Assembly: GCA_963855995.1 (NCBI GenBank)
Contig: OY979725.1
Span: 4,402,001-4,466,000 of the forward strand
DNA from: Muricea muricata
Lineage: Eukaryota > Cnidaria > Anthozoa > Malacalcyonacea > Plexauridae
Length of the DNA: 64,000 nt
Reading direction: 5' to 3'
Part shown: one piece after another, positions 12,801 through 44,800 of the stretch
Layout: the number at the start of each line of letters is the position of its first letter
Numbering within the stretch: the first letter of the stretch is position 1
The notes under the pieces: generated by a model
What the model was told of the DNA's origin: nothing
The model's input: only the letters and a program-made list of their open reading frames with translations
Database searches by the model: none
Made by a program: the position numbers and the translations under genes

Positions 12801-15800
12801 ACTAAAGTAGTAAAGTACTGAAGTACTGGAGGAGCCATCATAACTCAACAATGTTTTCAGAGGCTTCCCTGACAAATTGACAATATCTGAGCCCCCCTTT
12901 GTGCCTTTGGAGTTGGAAGGGCCCAAGTCCACCCATTCTGAGCCTACAGTAGTTATGCCACTTATAACAGTATACATTTTCCCATTTCAAAAATCTGTCT
13001 AATAGGAGAATACTCTATATTGGTACTTACATTACATAGGTAATTTTAAACACTCCTTGGACGAGTTGAAATGCATGAGACACAAAATGTCTTTCGTAAA
13101 GAACGAGAATGAACTCCAAAAAAGTATGGAACAAATCTTGCTTGTTTTCACAGTTGAGGAGATCCACCCAATCTATTGGGCCCAATCTATTTTAAACAAT
13201 TTTACAGAATGAATCACACTGCATAGCATTTGGGAACTTACTATGGTACGTTTTTAAGTAGATATATAACACCATATTGAATTGAGCTATCTGGCCAACT
13301 GGGATTGGTAGCGAGTCTTATCCAATTTTAGTGCACGAAATTATATTTTCGTGACGACTTGTCTTTGAGGACTCGCAGTGTTTCAATTCTATTTCAGATT
13401 AATATCAATCTAGTTTTTCGTATCTCTGAGGATGGTTCCGAAATAGAATTGAAACACTGCGCGTCCTCAAAGGCAAGCGTTAAGTTGTCGCGAAAATATT
13501 TCGTGCACTTAAATTGGATAAGACTCAATTGGTAGAGCGGCGATCTAGAAACCCGAAGATGCGAGTTCGAATCCCGCTCGAGACAATGTCAAATTAATAT
13601 GAATCTAGTTTTCATATCTCCGAGCATTATTCTGAAAAAGTCTGTCACAAAAGCCTGGGGTTAAACTCTTTGAGTTTAGCAGTGACTGTCAAGCTAAAGA
13701 ACATGAATATGTCCATAAAGTGAACTATCCTTATTCCGAATGGAAAGAGATTTTTCGGCAACTTAAACACAACAAAACTATATTATCAAATGAAAAATAT
13801 GAAATGTGCACTTTTTTGCCACCTTCATCAATTTTTGAGGTCTGTATACTGAAATGCTACTAGCCTTAGGGTTGAGCATGGTACCTTTTGTCTGTCGTTA
13901 GCAAAGTAAAAATTACATCAACGACTTTTCCACATTCATCTCTATTGATGTGGCTGAGCAATTTGAAACAAGACCGCATGATTCCTGTAGAACGCAGCAT
14001 TTCTTGTGAGGCCACAGCATCTGCTTCAAACAACTCTAGCAGCAGTTGAGCAACCGAAACATGACGTGACATTGTCCTTTCTAACCCAGCAGGTAATTGT
14101 TCCGTTACATACTTTAAATGACAGAGAAAGCACTTGTAACATGTATTAAGGTCTGCAGAGAAAATGCTGGTATTTATTTCCAAGCAATCATGCTTCGATG
14201 ATCCTTTCATATCATTCAAATCTATCTGGTAATTGCTATCCTTGCTCGATTTGTATAAGGAAATCAAATACTTGGCAATAAACTTTCTTGAAGAATCGAT
14301 AACAAATATACTGCTATCTACCAAGCACTCCATCGCCTTTTGTAAAACACCTGGACAGAAAAATGTACATATTAATAGTAACAATAAATTTGTCACCTTA
14401 GTGTGACAACTGGCAATTACATGTTGTCAACTTTGCTTCAAAATAAGTATTTATAGAATATAATTAATGTACACAAAAGCTTTACAAGTCTCACAAGCAC
14501 AAAGAGATTTGTTAGGGCGGAGGTGCCTCCCCCATTTTGCTAGTCCGCAACTGGCAAAGATCGATCATAAGAGATAATTTTTTTTGCATATAGCAGTACA
14601 CTTAAAGAGGCTGTCAAGTCAGTCCTGAGCAGGTGCTTCGCCCCACCCACTTCTGGCCAGGGACTTGACCACCTCTTTGGACAAGGAAGGGGTGCGAAGG
14701 AAGGGAGACTAGATGATTGAAGTAACAGAAACAAAATGGACAATTTTTTCTTGCAAAAAGAGAATTAAATTTTGCTAATAGGAAGCAGGTAATTTGAACC
14801 CTGCGACCTCATCACCTCGTAATTTCATCAGTGACATCACTTTGGTTTTGAATTTTATTCCCATACTGGCCACGCAGACATTTTTGCCTCAGAATGAAAC
14901 AGTCACCCTAGCATCATGTTTTCCAAAATTACACTTTAACAATTCACAGCACAAAGAATTCAAAGGTTCTGAAATAAACCATTTCTATATATATTATAAG
15001 CACTTCAAAAGATCAACAAACAACAGAAAAGCTGTTTATCGATGTAACCGCTACTACAACACTATCACCATTAGGTTGCAAAACAGAGTGACCTATTTAC
15101 AATGCTGAAAATTTAAAATTTACAATGCTACTGTACAATGTCCAAAAACTAAAGGAAGACAAATTAAAGACTTTTAATTAAGGACTTTCTTTATAAATTC
15201 AAGGGCTTTTAAGCCCTTTATTAAATTTTTTATTTCAACTACTGTCAGTATTATTCTAGAACATTAATTTTTAGGACATTCAAGTTATTGAGCTCTGATG
15301 AACATCTCGCATCAACCTCCCCTGTAGCCCCCATTCAATGGTTACAGTCATTTTGTTCTACAGGGGTCAGTTGTTCAAAAACCGGTTAGCTTTACCCTGG
15401 GTTAATGTAAAATTCAAAAGAAATTTTACATCAACTTGTATATAAGCTTGTGAATGTTTCTTACCAATCTTGCCTGGATTAATAGTAGTTTTGTTTTTAG
15501 TAGTTTTAAAAGAAACAGACATGTAGAAATAGGGAAACTAAAACAGTGGGTTAAAATTTAACCCCAGATTAAGGTTAACCCTGCTTTGAGCAACCGGCCC
15601 CTGGTATATACAGTATGTCCATTGTCTCTTGGTTTTAGTTCCAGATTGAAGAGTTTGCAAAGTGTGCAAGGAAAACAATTCAAATGGTCACTGCAGACAT
15701 GAAAACAGTTAATATGCTCATGCACAAAGTCCAACAGCAACAAATGTGTTTTCTTGTGACAAGATTTCAACTTGTACTAGTTCTTCCACCAATAAAGCAT

Positions 15801-16993
15801 GTCAGTTCAAGCTGTTCAAGCATTCTTTATTTAAAATGTTTTTCAACTCATAAAAATACAGTTTGTTGCAAAATACCAAGCAGATGGTATGTATCTTATA
15901 TATTTTGCACTGACACAGGGGGAGATGTAATTTTTTGGTTTGTCAGCTGGACATTATTACTGTGTGTCTGACTTCCAATGCTATTTCAAGCACATGCATA
16001 ACAAGGGCCTAAATGAATCAGGTGCAAGATGAAGTAAGCATCCAAAGAATGGAGGGGAGGGGACACTTTTGAAATAGTAAAAAGGCCACCTAAAAATTGT
16101 TCCAAAATTATTGCAGTGCATTGATGTGTGATGTCATATTGTGATGTTAAACAATACTACATGTCAAACAGTACTACAAACAATAAATAGGCACATTATT
16201 TGGAACCTTATATGATAACATACTGACATATATTTCGATATTGTTTAAAACTGGTTTGATTATGTTGTTTTGTATTATTATTGGTTCTAAAATAATAGAA
16301 TCATCATTTCAAATGCCCCACCCCCGAGCAAAGGTTCACATGCAAATGCCTCTCCCCTGGGATGTACTAGACAGGCAAATGCCCCAAGATGGCCCGGGGG
16401 GGGGGGATGGGCACGCTTGGATTTTGACTCATGCATAGAGATATCACAGTGTGTACAGGTAAAAATGGCACCAGCAGTGTTAAAAAGTGGGGGGGGGGGG
16501 AGGCATGCCATCTATGCTTTAGTTCCTATGCCACTAATCTAAGTCTGAAATCTGATTGTGTACCTGAATTCTGTGCCCACAGAAAACCATCATTGCTGTT
16601 GAGAATTGCAAAAGCAGCTTTAAAATACGAATCCCTGACAGCAGGAGCTTCCCACCAGAGTTCAGGTTTCTCCAATATTTCATCAAATAAATACTGCAGC
16701 ACATTGTCTAGACCAGACATCACATGAAATCCTTCACTACATTTGGATACGATTCCACATAGCCTTAATGCGAAGCTAATTGTGGCTGCACGACATTGCA
16801 CGTGTTTTACACGACTAAAAAACTCCAAGATCATAGGATTTACACACATCCCCCCGTCTTGTTTTACATTTTTGTAATTAGACTCGAGTACGTCTAACAA
16901 TTTTTCCAAGCTTGTATCGTCAACTATTTTGTCAATATTTGACAGAATTAGGTCCAAAACGCCAGCCAACAGAACATCCCTTCTGGCCGCCAT
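885..16993 (-). CDS. BRAT1: BRAT1-like HEAT-repeat protein, 11+ exons, 3' end incomplete
   Basis: BRAT1 is a HEAT-repeat protein known in vertebrates to bind ATM/BRCA1 and the Integrator nuclease subunits. Exons on the minus strand, in order: 16564-16993, 13885-14350, 13031-13186, 11520-11688, 11340-11413, 10087-10201, 2799-2961, 2620-2696, 1795-1975, 1477-1643, 885-1019. All use GT-AG sites and join in one frame (711 codons). Family signatures: DDTSLEKLLDVLE near residue 25, SFALRLCG near residue 70, NSCWDVRDSTLFFLQHL in the ninth exon and DSESYVRARSV in the tenth; these match the BRAT1 pattern of CWEVRDS and DPESYVRAS. The start ATG at 16993 fits the family N-terminus. Vertebrate BRAT1 is about 820 aa, so roughly 100 residues are missing; a possible further exon is 642-678 (weak). 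The last listed exon and the 74-bp and 77-bp exons are less certain than the rest. Confidence 0.82.
2037..2226. repeat. Copy of the GCACAGCTGxAAAGxxCATCCTAAAT repeat family
   Basis: This stretch, in a BRAT1 intron, resembles one half of the inverted-repeat element at 23716-24035 and segments at about 39570-39720 and 42010-42340. Shared words include a CACAGCTG-AAAG-CATCCTAAAT block, GCGAAATATTA and CGCGCGG. It is a diverged, probably truncated MITE copy. Confidence 0.5.
2962..3945. other. Intron stretch, only a degraded MITE
   Basis: Part of a BRAT1 intron. No convincing exon is visible. From about 3240 to 3830 there is a degraded copy of the element that is intact at 11702-12250: both ends keep GAGCACT and TTCGATTAC, and the AAAGCTAAAAG and CTTATTTCT words are present internally. 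The remainder is AT-rich with nothing identifiable. Confidence 0.45.
3946..4166 (+). repeat. Putative 5' LTR of the BEL/Pao element
   Basis: The LTR is inferred from position: it begins TGTC and ends TTCACA four bases before the primer binding site at 4170. It carries CA/CT-rich sequence with no ORF. No matching 3' LTR was found after the coding remnants, so the borders rest on the TG...CA convention and the PBS only. Confidence 0.35.
4170..4187 (+). promoter_or_regulatory. Retroelement primer binding site, tRNA-Lys type
   Basis: The 18-mer TGGCGCCCGACGTGGGGC differs at one base from the classical PBS complementary to the 3' end of tRNA-Lys(1,2). It sits just downstream of the presumed LTR and upstream of the gag-like ORF, which is the expected order for an LTR retrotransposon. 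Confidence 0.75.
4191..7892 (+). pseudogene. Degenerate BEL/Pao retrotransposon, reverse transcriptase missing
   Basis: Fragments of gag-pol appear in the correct order but in shifting frames. Gag DUF1759-like: 4211-4791 (LPTQLRVQVARKTASELWEI). Two zinc knuckles: 4925-5030 (CYLCLQSGHHVHEC, then CRWCNGKHHQFIC). Aspartic protease: 5185-5270 with LLDSGSQRS, then the DUF1758-like GVLDILTGSAYYYDIV stretch, 5442-5651, ending SGPVAVNSKFGWVLSG. The RNase H-adjacent Pao region resumes at 6195 (SKTRIAPIRKQSIPRLKLLG; CPRELNIANLPSRG). Integrase zinc and catalytic-core remnants lie at 7080-7890 (GLDFAGPLNVK, then LISDNAKTFKAASKEL). The reverse transcriptase core, expected between 5651 and 6195, is absent; that gap is filled by a MITE and unrelated AT-rich DNA. 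Multiple frameshifts and stops mean the copy is dead. Confidence 0.82.
5651..5837. repeat. Palindromic MITE inside BEL/Pao
   Basis: Long imperfect inverted repeats, about 75 bp each, from ACAAATAGATTTCATTTTT through CTGTACTGTAATAGATCACAGATGACG to the mirror at the right end. The short central loop has only ACACGAGACGCAGTCGAGTG-type sequence. It lies where the pol reverse transcriptase domain should be, so it inserted into, or arrived after loss of, that region. Confidence 0.75.
7914..8043. repeat. MITE, AAAGCCGGTTTTCCACTAGC termini
   Basis: Terminal inverted repeats of about 25 bp read AAAGCCGGTTTTCCACTAGC at the left and the exact complement at the right, with TA flanks on the left. The element is about 130 bp and non-coding. 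It sits immediately after the integrase remnant. Confidence 0.75.
8044..8741. other. Intronic DNA, no gene recognised
   Basis: No exon or known element recognised. Short low-complexity runs only (poly-T at 8527-8586, GGGGGGG near 8631, CGATGTCGATGTCGATAACG-like repetition at 8589-8612). Open frames here look like chance. Confidence 0.4.
8742..9270. repeat. Inverted-repeat element with internal tandem array
   Basis: Ends are inverted copies of CACAGATCAGGTATAGAACC followed by AGATGTCTCAC, with a second matching block (CCGCGATTTT / AAAAATCGCGG) further in. The middle contains a tandem array at 8811-8922 and CAATTCGTGCTCTC repeats at 9088-9190. No transposase is present; this is a non-autonomous element. 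Confidence 0.65.
8811..8922 (+). repeat. Tandem array of about 15 bp, GCTCGCGTCAGATTT
   Basis: Six or seven copies of a 10-15-bp unit based on GCTCGCGTCAGATTT, with variants GATCGCTCGCACCAG and GACTT. It translates as a repetitive (ASDLL)-like peptide, but that is a consequence of the repeat and not evidence of a gene. Confidence 0.7.
9291..10038. repeat. 748-bp near-perfect palindrome (fold-back element)
   Basis: Two 361-bp arms (9291-9651 and 9678-10038) are inverted copies with only scattered mismatches, separated by a 26-bp loop. The outer end is ACAGGCGGCCCAGTTCAG; the inner end is CTCCTATTGGT. Arms contain no ORF of note. It lies in a BRAT1 intron, 49 bp downstream of the exon at 10087-10201. 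The arm identity indicates a recent origin or gene conversion between arms. Confidence 0.9.
10262..10550. repeat. Dispersed repeat also found at 45845-46010
   Basis: A block with CATGGTCTGGAAAC, GAGCTATGATTTTATGTTGA and GTGCATAAGTCTGCATAAAC, continuing AAGATAGA..GAC, matches about 165 bp at 45845-46010 in the same orientation. Here it is interrupted by about 80 bp of unrelated DNA around 10365-10460. No coding content; class unknown. Confidence 0.6.
10602..10804. mobile_element. hAT-type MITE, copy 1, with 8-bp TSD
   Basis: CAGTGGCGGATCC...GGATCYGCCACTG inverted ends extend inward as GGGTAAGTCAAAATAAATTA-like sequence. It is flanked on both sides by TTTACTAA (10594-10601 and 10805-10812). 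The 8-bp duplication and CAGTGGCGGAT ends are characteristic of hAT. Copy 2 is at 30291-30493. Confidence 0.92.
11702..12250. mobile_element. Tc1/mariner-type MITE with CAGGGTGTATC ends
   Basis: Ends CAGGGTGTATCAAAAAAAAG and complement are flanked by TA dinucleotides, as for Tc1/mariner. Long internal inverted arms include TCGCATTTGTATTTGCTT-like and AGCTAAAAGCCTGGTCTTTC blocks. It is non-coding. Degraded relatives are at about 3240-3830, 36300-36560 and 57650-58044. The left end is 13 bp from the BRAT1 exon that ends at 11688. Confidence 0.82.
12251..12618. other. Intronic DNA, nothing recognised
   Basis: AT-rich BRAT1 intron sequence. The 62-codon open frame on the minus strand at 12370-12558 has no recognisable domain and no splice-consistent placement in BRAT1. 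Confidence 0.4.
12619..12835 (+). repeat. Tandem minisatellite, ACTGAACTAAAGT / ACTGAAGT units
   Basis: About 215 bp of imperfect 10-21-bp units alternating ACTGAACTAAAGT and ACTGAAGTGAAGT. Units drift at one or two positions. In a BRAT1 intron. No function can be read from it. Confidence 0.8.
13314..13525. repeat. MITE, AGTCTTATCCAATT ends
   Basis: Inverted arms of about 85 bp: AGTCTTATCCAATTTTAGTG, then CACGAAA, CTTTGAGGAC and CAGTGTTTCAATTCTATTTC, mirrored to AGACT at 13525. The element abuts a tRNA-like sequence on its right and a partly similar GGGATTGGTAGCG on its left, suggesting it inserted into a SINE head. Confidence 0.72.
13522..13585 (+). repeat. tRNA-like SINE head or tRNA pseudogene
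   Basis: An A-box-like TTGGTAGAGCGGC (13529-13541) and a B-box-like GAGTTCGAATCCC (13563-13575) have tRNA-like spacing. The acceptor stem does not pair with the sequence upstream, so this is not a functional tRNA; a tRNA-derived SINE fragment is most likely. A weaker A-box-like sequence is at 18478-18493. Confidence 0.5.
14397..15360. other. BRAT1 intron, no gene recognised
   Basis: Between BRAT1 exons 1 and 2. Open frames on both strands lack recognisable domains or splice context. A pyrimidine/AT-rich stretch at 15170-15240 is low complexity. Confidence 0.4.
15361..15604. repeat. MITE, CAGGGG(C/T)CxGTTGTTC ends
   Basis: Left end CAGGGGTCAGTTGTTCAAAA pairs with the right end TTTGAGCAACCGGCCCCTG; inner blocks GGTTAGCTTTACCC and GGTTAACCCTG also pair. 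Same family as 58572-58962, which has closely similar termini and TTAGCTTAAAC inner sequence. Confidence 0.7.
15605..16563. other. BRAT1 intron 1, simple repeats only
   Basis: No exon recognised. Two G homopolymers (16396-16406 and 16489-16501) and CCCCTCCCC-like motifs near 16315-16360. Frames on both strands here are uninformative. Confidence 0.4.
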
Positions 16994-17060
16994 ATTGGGC
17001 TACAGTATTTTAAATATCCACGTGGTATAATACCATTACACGCACACTGCACGCACACGT

Positions 17061-17510
17061 ATGCATACACACGTAAAAATATCACAACTTGTAACAAGTC
17101 TGCAGACAAGCCGTCAACAAGATGTGTTCGCACTGCTTGTTCCAAAGTTGTCAACAAGTTGTTCCAAACTTGTTGACAACTTGTAACAAGCTTGACGAAA
17201 ATATCAGACTTGTTACAAGGTTGTTCTAACAACTCTGATACAATCCTGTTGTAGCAAGTTTGTTCTGTGATTGATAACACAAGGCTGTAACAATATTGTT
17301 ATATCATGCTATGTCAGTCTTGTTGGAACAATCCTGTAACAGGTCTGATAGTCCCATCAAGCTTGTTACAATTTGTCAACAGCTTGTTCCAAACTTGTTC
17401 TAACAAATCGGAACAAGCAGTGCGAATACATCTTGTGAACAACTTGTAAACAGACTTGTTACAACTTGTTTGCAGGTCTGTAGCAACTTGTGCGTTCTTA
17501 CGTGTGCATA
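17061..17510. repeat. Inverted-repeat element rich in TTGTAACAAGT
   Basis: Ends ATACACACGTAAAAATATCA and the mirrored CTTACGTGTGCATAT form long arms (about 150 bp) built of overlapping ACTTGTAACAAGT-type words, with GTGTTCGCACTGCTTGTTCC conserved in both arms. It lies 68 bp upstream of the BRAT1 start codon, between the two head-to-head genes. Confidence 0.75.
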
Positions 17511-17893
17511 TCAGTAATCATGCAATCCAAATTAGCAGCAAAGTCTGCAGTGAGGCTGCGGGTGTCTTAGTGTCTACAATTCAACCTGAAAAAGCAAAAT
17601 AGGTACGTTTTTTTCTGGTGAAAGGCGCCTGGGCCGAAATCAGCTGGTCAGTATTCTCTTTTCTCAGTACTATCAGATCAGTGAATTTTTCTTGTGAAAA
17701 GCCTGGCCAGTCAGAAGGACGGCTTTCTACCCGTACGGCATTAACTTGTTATTTTAAAAATAAACCAATTCGTAAAAAAAATATTGAAGGTGGAAAGCAA
17801 AATTGATAAATACTTCATGTATCATATCTTTTGATCATATGCAAATTACTTACTTCGGTTTTTTGGTAAATCTAAGTTCAGTCAGACACTTAG

Positions 17894-18370
17894 GCCTGGG
17901 AACGAGATCAATGATGCGATTGACCCAATCTCGTACCCAGAGCCTGCGTTTCTTTTGGCAAGGAGGAGAGGCTCTGGATAACGCCAATGAGATATGTGAT
18001 ATGATTGGTTTATGCTGTTTCCTGCCCCAGTACCCCAGAGCCTGCAAACCTCTGTCCACGCCTCCACGGCTTCGTGAAACAACTGTATTCTTTTTATTTT
18101 CGATATCAAAAATTTTGATTTCGCTGTTCCAGTCATAATTCGCTTTGCCTTCTATAAATCTATGAATATTGCTCTATGATATTGCTACAAATAAACGCCG
18201 TTTTACGAATAGGGCACTGGTACCGAAATCACAATTATTCTGAATTTTTCATCGGCGTCATCCAGAGCCTACGAGATTGAGATTGACTCAATCTCGTACC
18301 CAGAGCCTGCGTTCCTTTTGCCAAGGACGAGAGGAACGCAGACTCTGAGTACGAGATTGCGATTGACCAT
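17894..18370. repeat. Dispersed repeats CAATCTCGTACCCAGAGCCT
   Basis: The block CAATCTCGTACCCAGAGCCT followed by GCGTT(T/C)CTTTTG occurs at 17926 and 18289. The second copy is followed by an inverted half (ACGCAGACTCTGAGTACGAG), making a hairpin with a CCAAGGACGAG loop. A related CCTGGGAACGAGATCAATG lies at 17895. Repeats of this look are familiar from cnidarian genomes; that is general knowledge, not a search result. Confidence 0.6.
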
Positions 18371-18640
18371 CAATGATTCGACTGACTGTCGAAATTTTCG
18401 CTAGCGCTAGAAAATTAATTGGGGGGGGGGGTCATATATTCATATATTCAGGTTCTGCCTAACTGTGCACACGGCGCTCCAATTGCTAGAGCGGCTGCCC
18501 AGAAGCCCCATGTACTATAAAGCTCTTTCTCCAATTCTCTTTGTCTCGAGTGCACTTCCGTTCTCGCGATAAAATTACCTATTGATTGCAAATTAAATTA
18601 CAGCGATTAAATTACTTCACTGAATCTATTAAAGCAAAGT

Positions 18641-41992
<23,352 letters not shown>

Positions 41993-44800
41993 ACTTCCTT
42001 CGAAAATACTCAGTCTGCTTGGAGCGCAATAGACCATTCCCCATGTTAGCACAGTCTGATAGAGCATCGCTGTTTCATAAAAATTGCGAGGTTTGGTTGC
42101 GAAATATTATAAAATGTGGAAAATATAGTCCAGTGAAATTTGCAAATTTTGTATACTTTTGTATTAGGCGCAGAAAGGGCTTATATATACCACTATATGT
42201 TCTAATGTGGTAAGCCTTTTTCGCGCGCAATACAAAAGTCTACAAAATTCGCAAATTTGACGGGACTCTATTTTCTACATTTTACGATATTTAACAACTT
42301 CACAATTTTACTAAATTAAGGATGCTTCTTCTTTTTTGAGATATTTAGGTTTTCAAGGTATACAAATTAGGTATTTCTTGCCGTCATTTACTCACGAATA
42401 TAATAAATTATATTTATTAAAGGATGAATATCTTTGGATATAGTTGGCGGAACCTTTTTCTGTTTTTTCTTGAATGTGGTAATTACGTAAGCGCACGCTA
42501 GTGTTCGCACCATGCTGTTGCCACGGAAATCCTTGGGATACATGTGTGTTATATTTGAAAAACCAAAAATGGATACTTCTCTCCTATTAAACGACATTTA
42601 CTGCAGTGCACATGCAGAATAGTTACATGTACGTTCAGATGAATCATTTATCTTACAGTTTGGAGGACACTCTTCCAAAACTGTCAATGTTGCAAACAAA
42701 CAATAGGAGTAGTGGCGTGCGGCTACCAAATTGCTATATTCATGCAACGTTTGAAACAGTTCTGTAGGTAATTTACAGAGATATTCGCCATTTTATAAAT
42801 GTAATGTTCTGTTACGATAAAAATAATTGCGAATTATGCATATATTTGTATTTCTCAGGGAGAAAGTTACCCAAAGAAAGTTAGAGGAAGTTAGTACTGT
42901 CAAAAAACTTACCGTCCGAACAAGAAATATTTATAATATCCGTCACAAATTAACCTAAATAACTTAGCGTAAATAGTAATAAATACTATTTTATTCAATA
43001 CAATAATTTATATTTAATTAGAGTCTCATTTTAGTGCAATAATTCCTGGTGTAGTCAATCAAGAAGATACGGTCTCGAAACTTATTTTCGTACAGTACTT
43101 TCGTTCGTGTTTATTCGCGGCTGCTCCACTTTTTTATTTTATAAGTCTTGATTATTTTTTATTGAGTTTTAAGTCATTATAAGGATTTAGAATAATAATT
43201 GATATTGCAATTGAAAGTTGCAATTAAGCAATTGAAATAATAATTAATAAGCAAAATACGAATGATTGGCGCCAAAAGACCGTCTCAAAAATAAACGTAA
43301 CTTATTCCAGACCAGGTATCCATTGAATATGTCCGTACAATAACTTTCAAAAGAGATGGGGACACCTACAGCTTGTAGATAAATAGCTACACTTAGTGTT
43401 GTTTCTTCCCCTCTCCGGTCCCCCCCCCTGGTCAACTTTGTTAACCCGTTTGTAGAAACCGTAGCAGCTAAAGAACGACGATTATATGATCTCGCATACC
43501 CTGGATTTAGGTGGTCTACAACTAAATTTCAAAATTTACGGCGTTGTCTAAACACTTCCAGAATTTCAAACAGAAAAAAGTTATAAACAGGGGAATTCAG
43601 CAAACAGTAACCCGTGTCAGGGTAAAACTATGATTCTACCCTGAACAAAGCTCGTTCATTGGCTTTCCCGAGTGCTCTATTGTTCTGTTGCATTGTTTTG
43701 TTCAAGTTATTAATATACGCAAAAGAGCTGATTTGATATGATTTTTTAGGGTTGTTGAAAACGCAATTTTCCGCATTTCAGGCACGATAACTCCGCTAAT
43801 ATTCAATATTTGAAGGTGAAACTTTCTGGACATGTAGTAACGGCCTAAGGGGTATATGGAAAGTAAAATACTCGTACGCCACTACATCCAGGACTCGAGT
43901 GGCGTATTATCAGTTCGCCGCGCTCACTTATGAGATATCATTCTTGCCACTCGAACATAAAATCCATATCTCTGCGCCACTGTGAAATATCCTATATTTC
44001 TCTAGGGGATGAGCTAAAATGAGCGAACGTTCTGAGTGCACAGTGTTAAAATATAATCTTCGATGTAAGAGGCGCCACACATTGTTTCTGAATAATTGTA
44101 GTTCACACCCTATGACATTGTCTTGAGTATATAGTCAACAAAAGGTTGTTATAAGTTTCTATCATTTATGTTCCTCCCCAAATTATCCGTACAGAATTGC
44201 TTAAATTAATGCCGAGGAGACACTGGTAAGCACAACAATATTTTTCACGTAAGGAAACAGCCCTAACAGTCTGAAGTAAAAAAAGTCTGAAGTAAAAAAA
44301 TAGTATTGGACCCCCTTAATCATTTTATGAAACGAAACAACAAAAATTAAAATACTTTCAATATTGATGAATAAAAAAGGTATATTTTACAAAAATTAAT
44401 GACCAAAACCTTTTTTTAATTTCATATTTCGGCAAAACAAAAATCTCAAGCGATCAGGAATCATACATTTTTCATATCATAAACTATGACTTATTTTAAT
44501 ACCTCAAATCATTTTACGCTTTCTTTGATCCTGGGTAAACGGGATTGTATAATTAGCTCGTTAAATGAGATGGAAATAGAAAACAACATTGAAATAGGGG
44601 CGCGAAGATTCAATTTTTGTAAATCACAAGCTTCAGAGGTGGCTGTCCCAACAGTTTTGAAAATAATGGTGGCTAGAACATCAATACTGTATTATAAAAT
44701 TCTTCATAACAAATTAAAGGATACGCTCAAATGCAACATATAGTATACACTTTGAATTTATTTTTCTTTATTAGTATGGCGCCTTACTTCAAAGCTGTGA
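41993..44800. other. Intergenic, convergent gene ends
   Basis: Between the stop of the hydantoinase fusion (41992) and the stop of SLC52 (44803). 42010-42340 is an inverted-repeat copy of the 23716-24035 family (AATTTGCAAATTTTGTATAC; TTTACTAAATTAAGGATGCT). 43060-44740 holds AT-rich sequence and short palindromes around 43870-44000. No further gene was recognised. Confidence 0.5.

Noticed and set aside
12619-12835. CRISPR-like array
   Set aside because: Contiguous short tandem units with no unique spacers, in animal DNA.
13522-13585. Functional tRNA gene
   Set aside because: Box-like elements present but the acceptor stem does not pair and no sound anticodon arm can be drawn.
14794-15108. 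104-codon open frame on the plus strand
   Set aside because: No recognisable domain, no splice context, inside a BRAT1 intron on the opposite strand.
16287-16511. Proline-rich open frame
   Set aside because: Driven by G/C homopolymers; no support as a gene.
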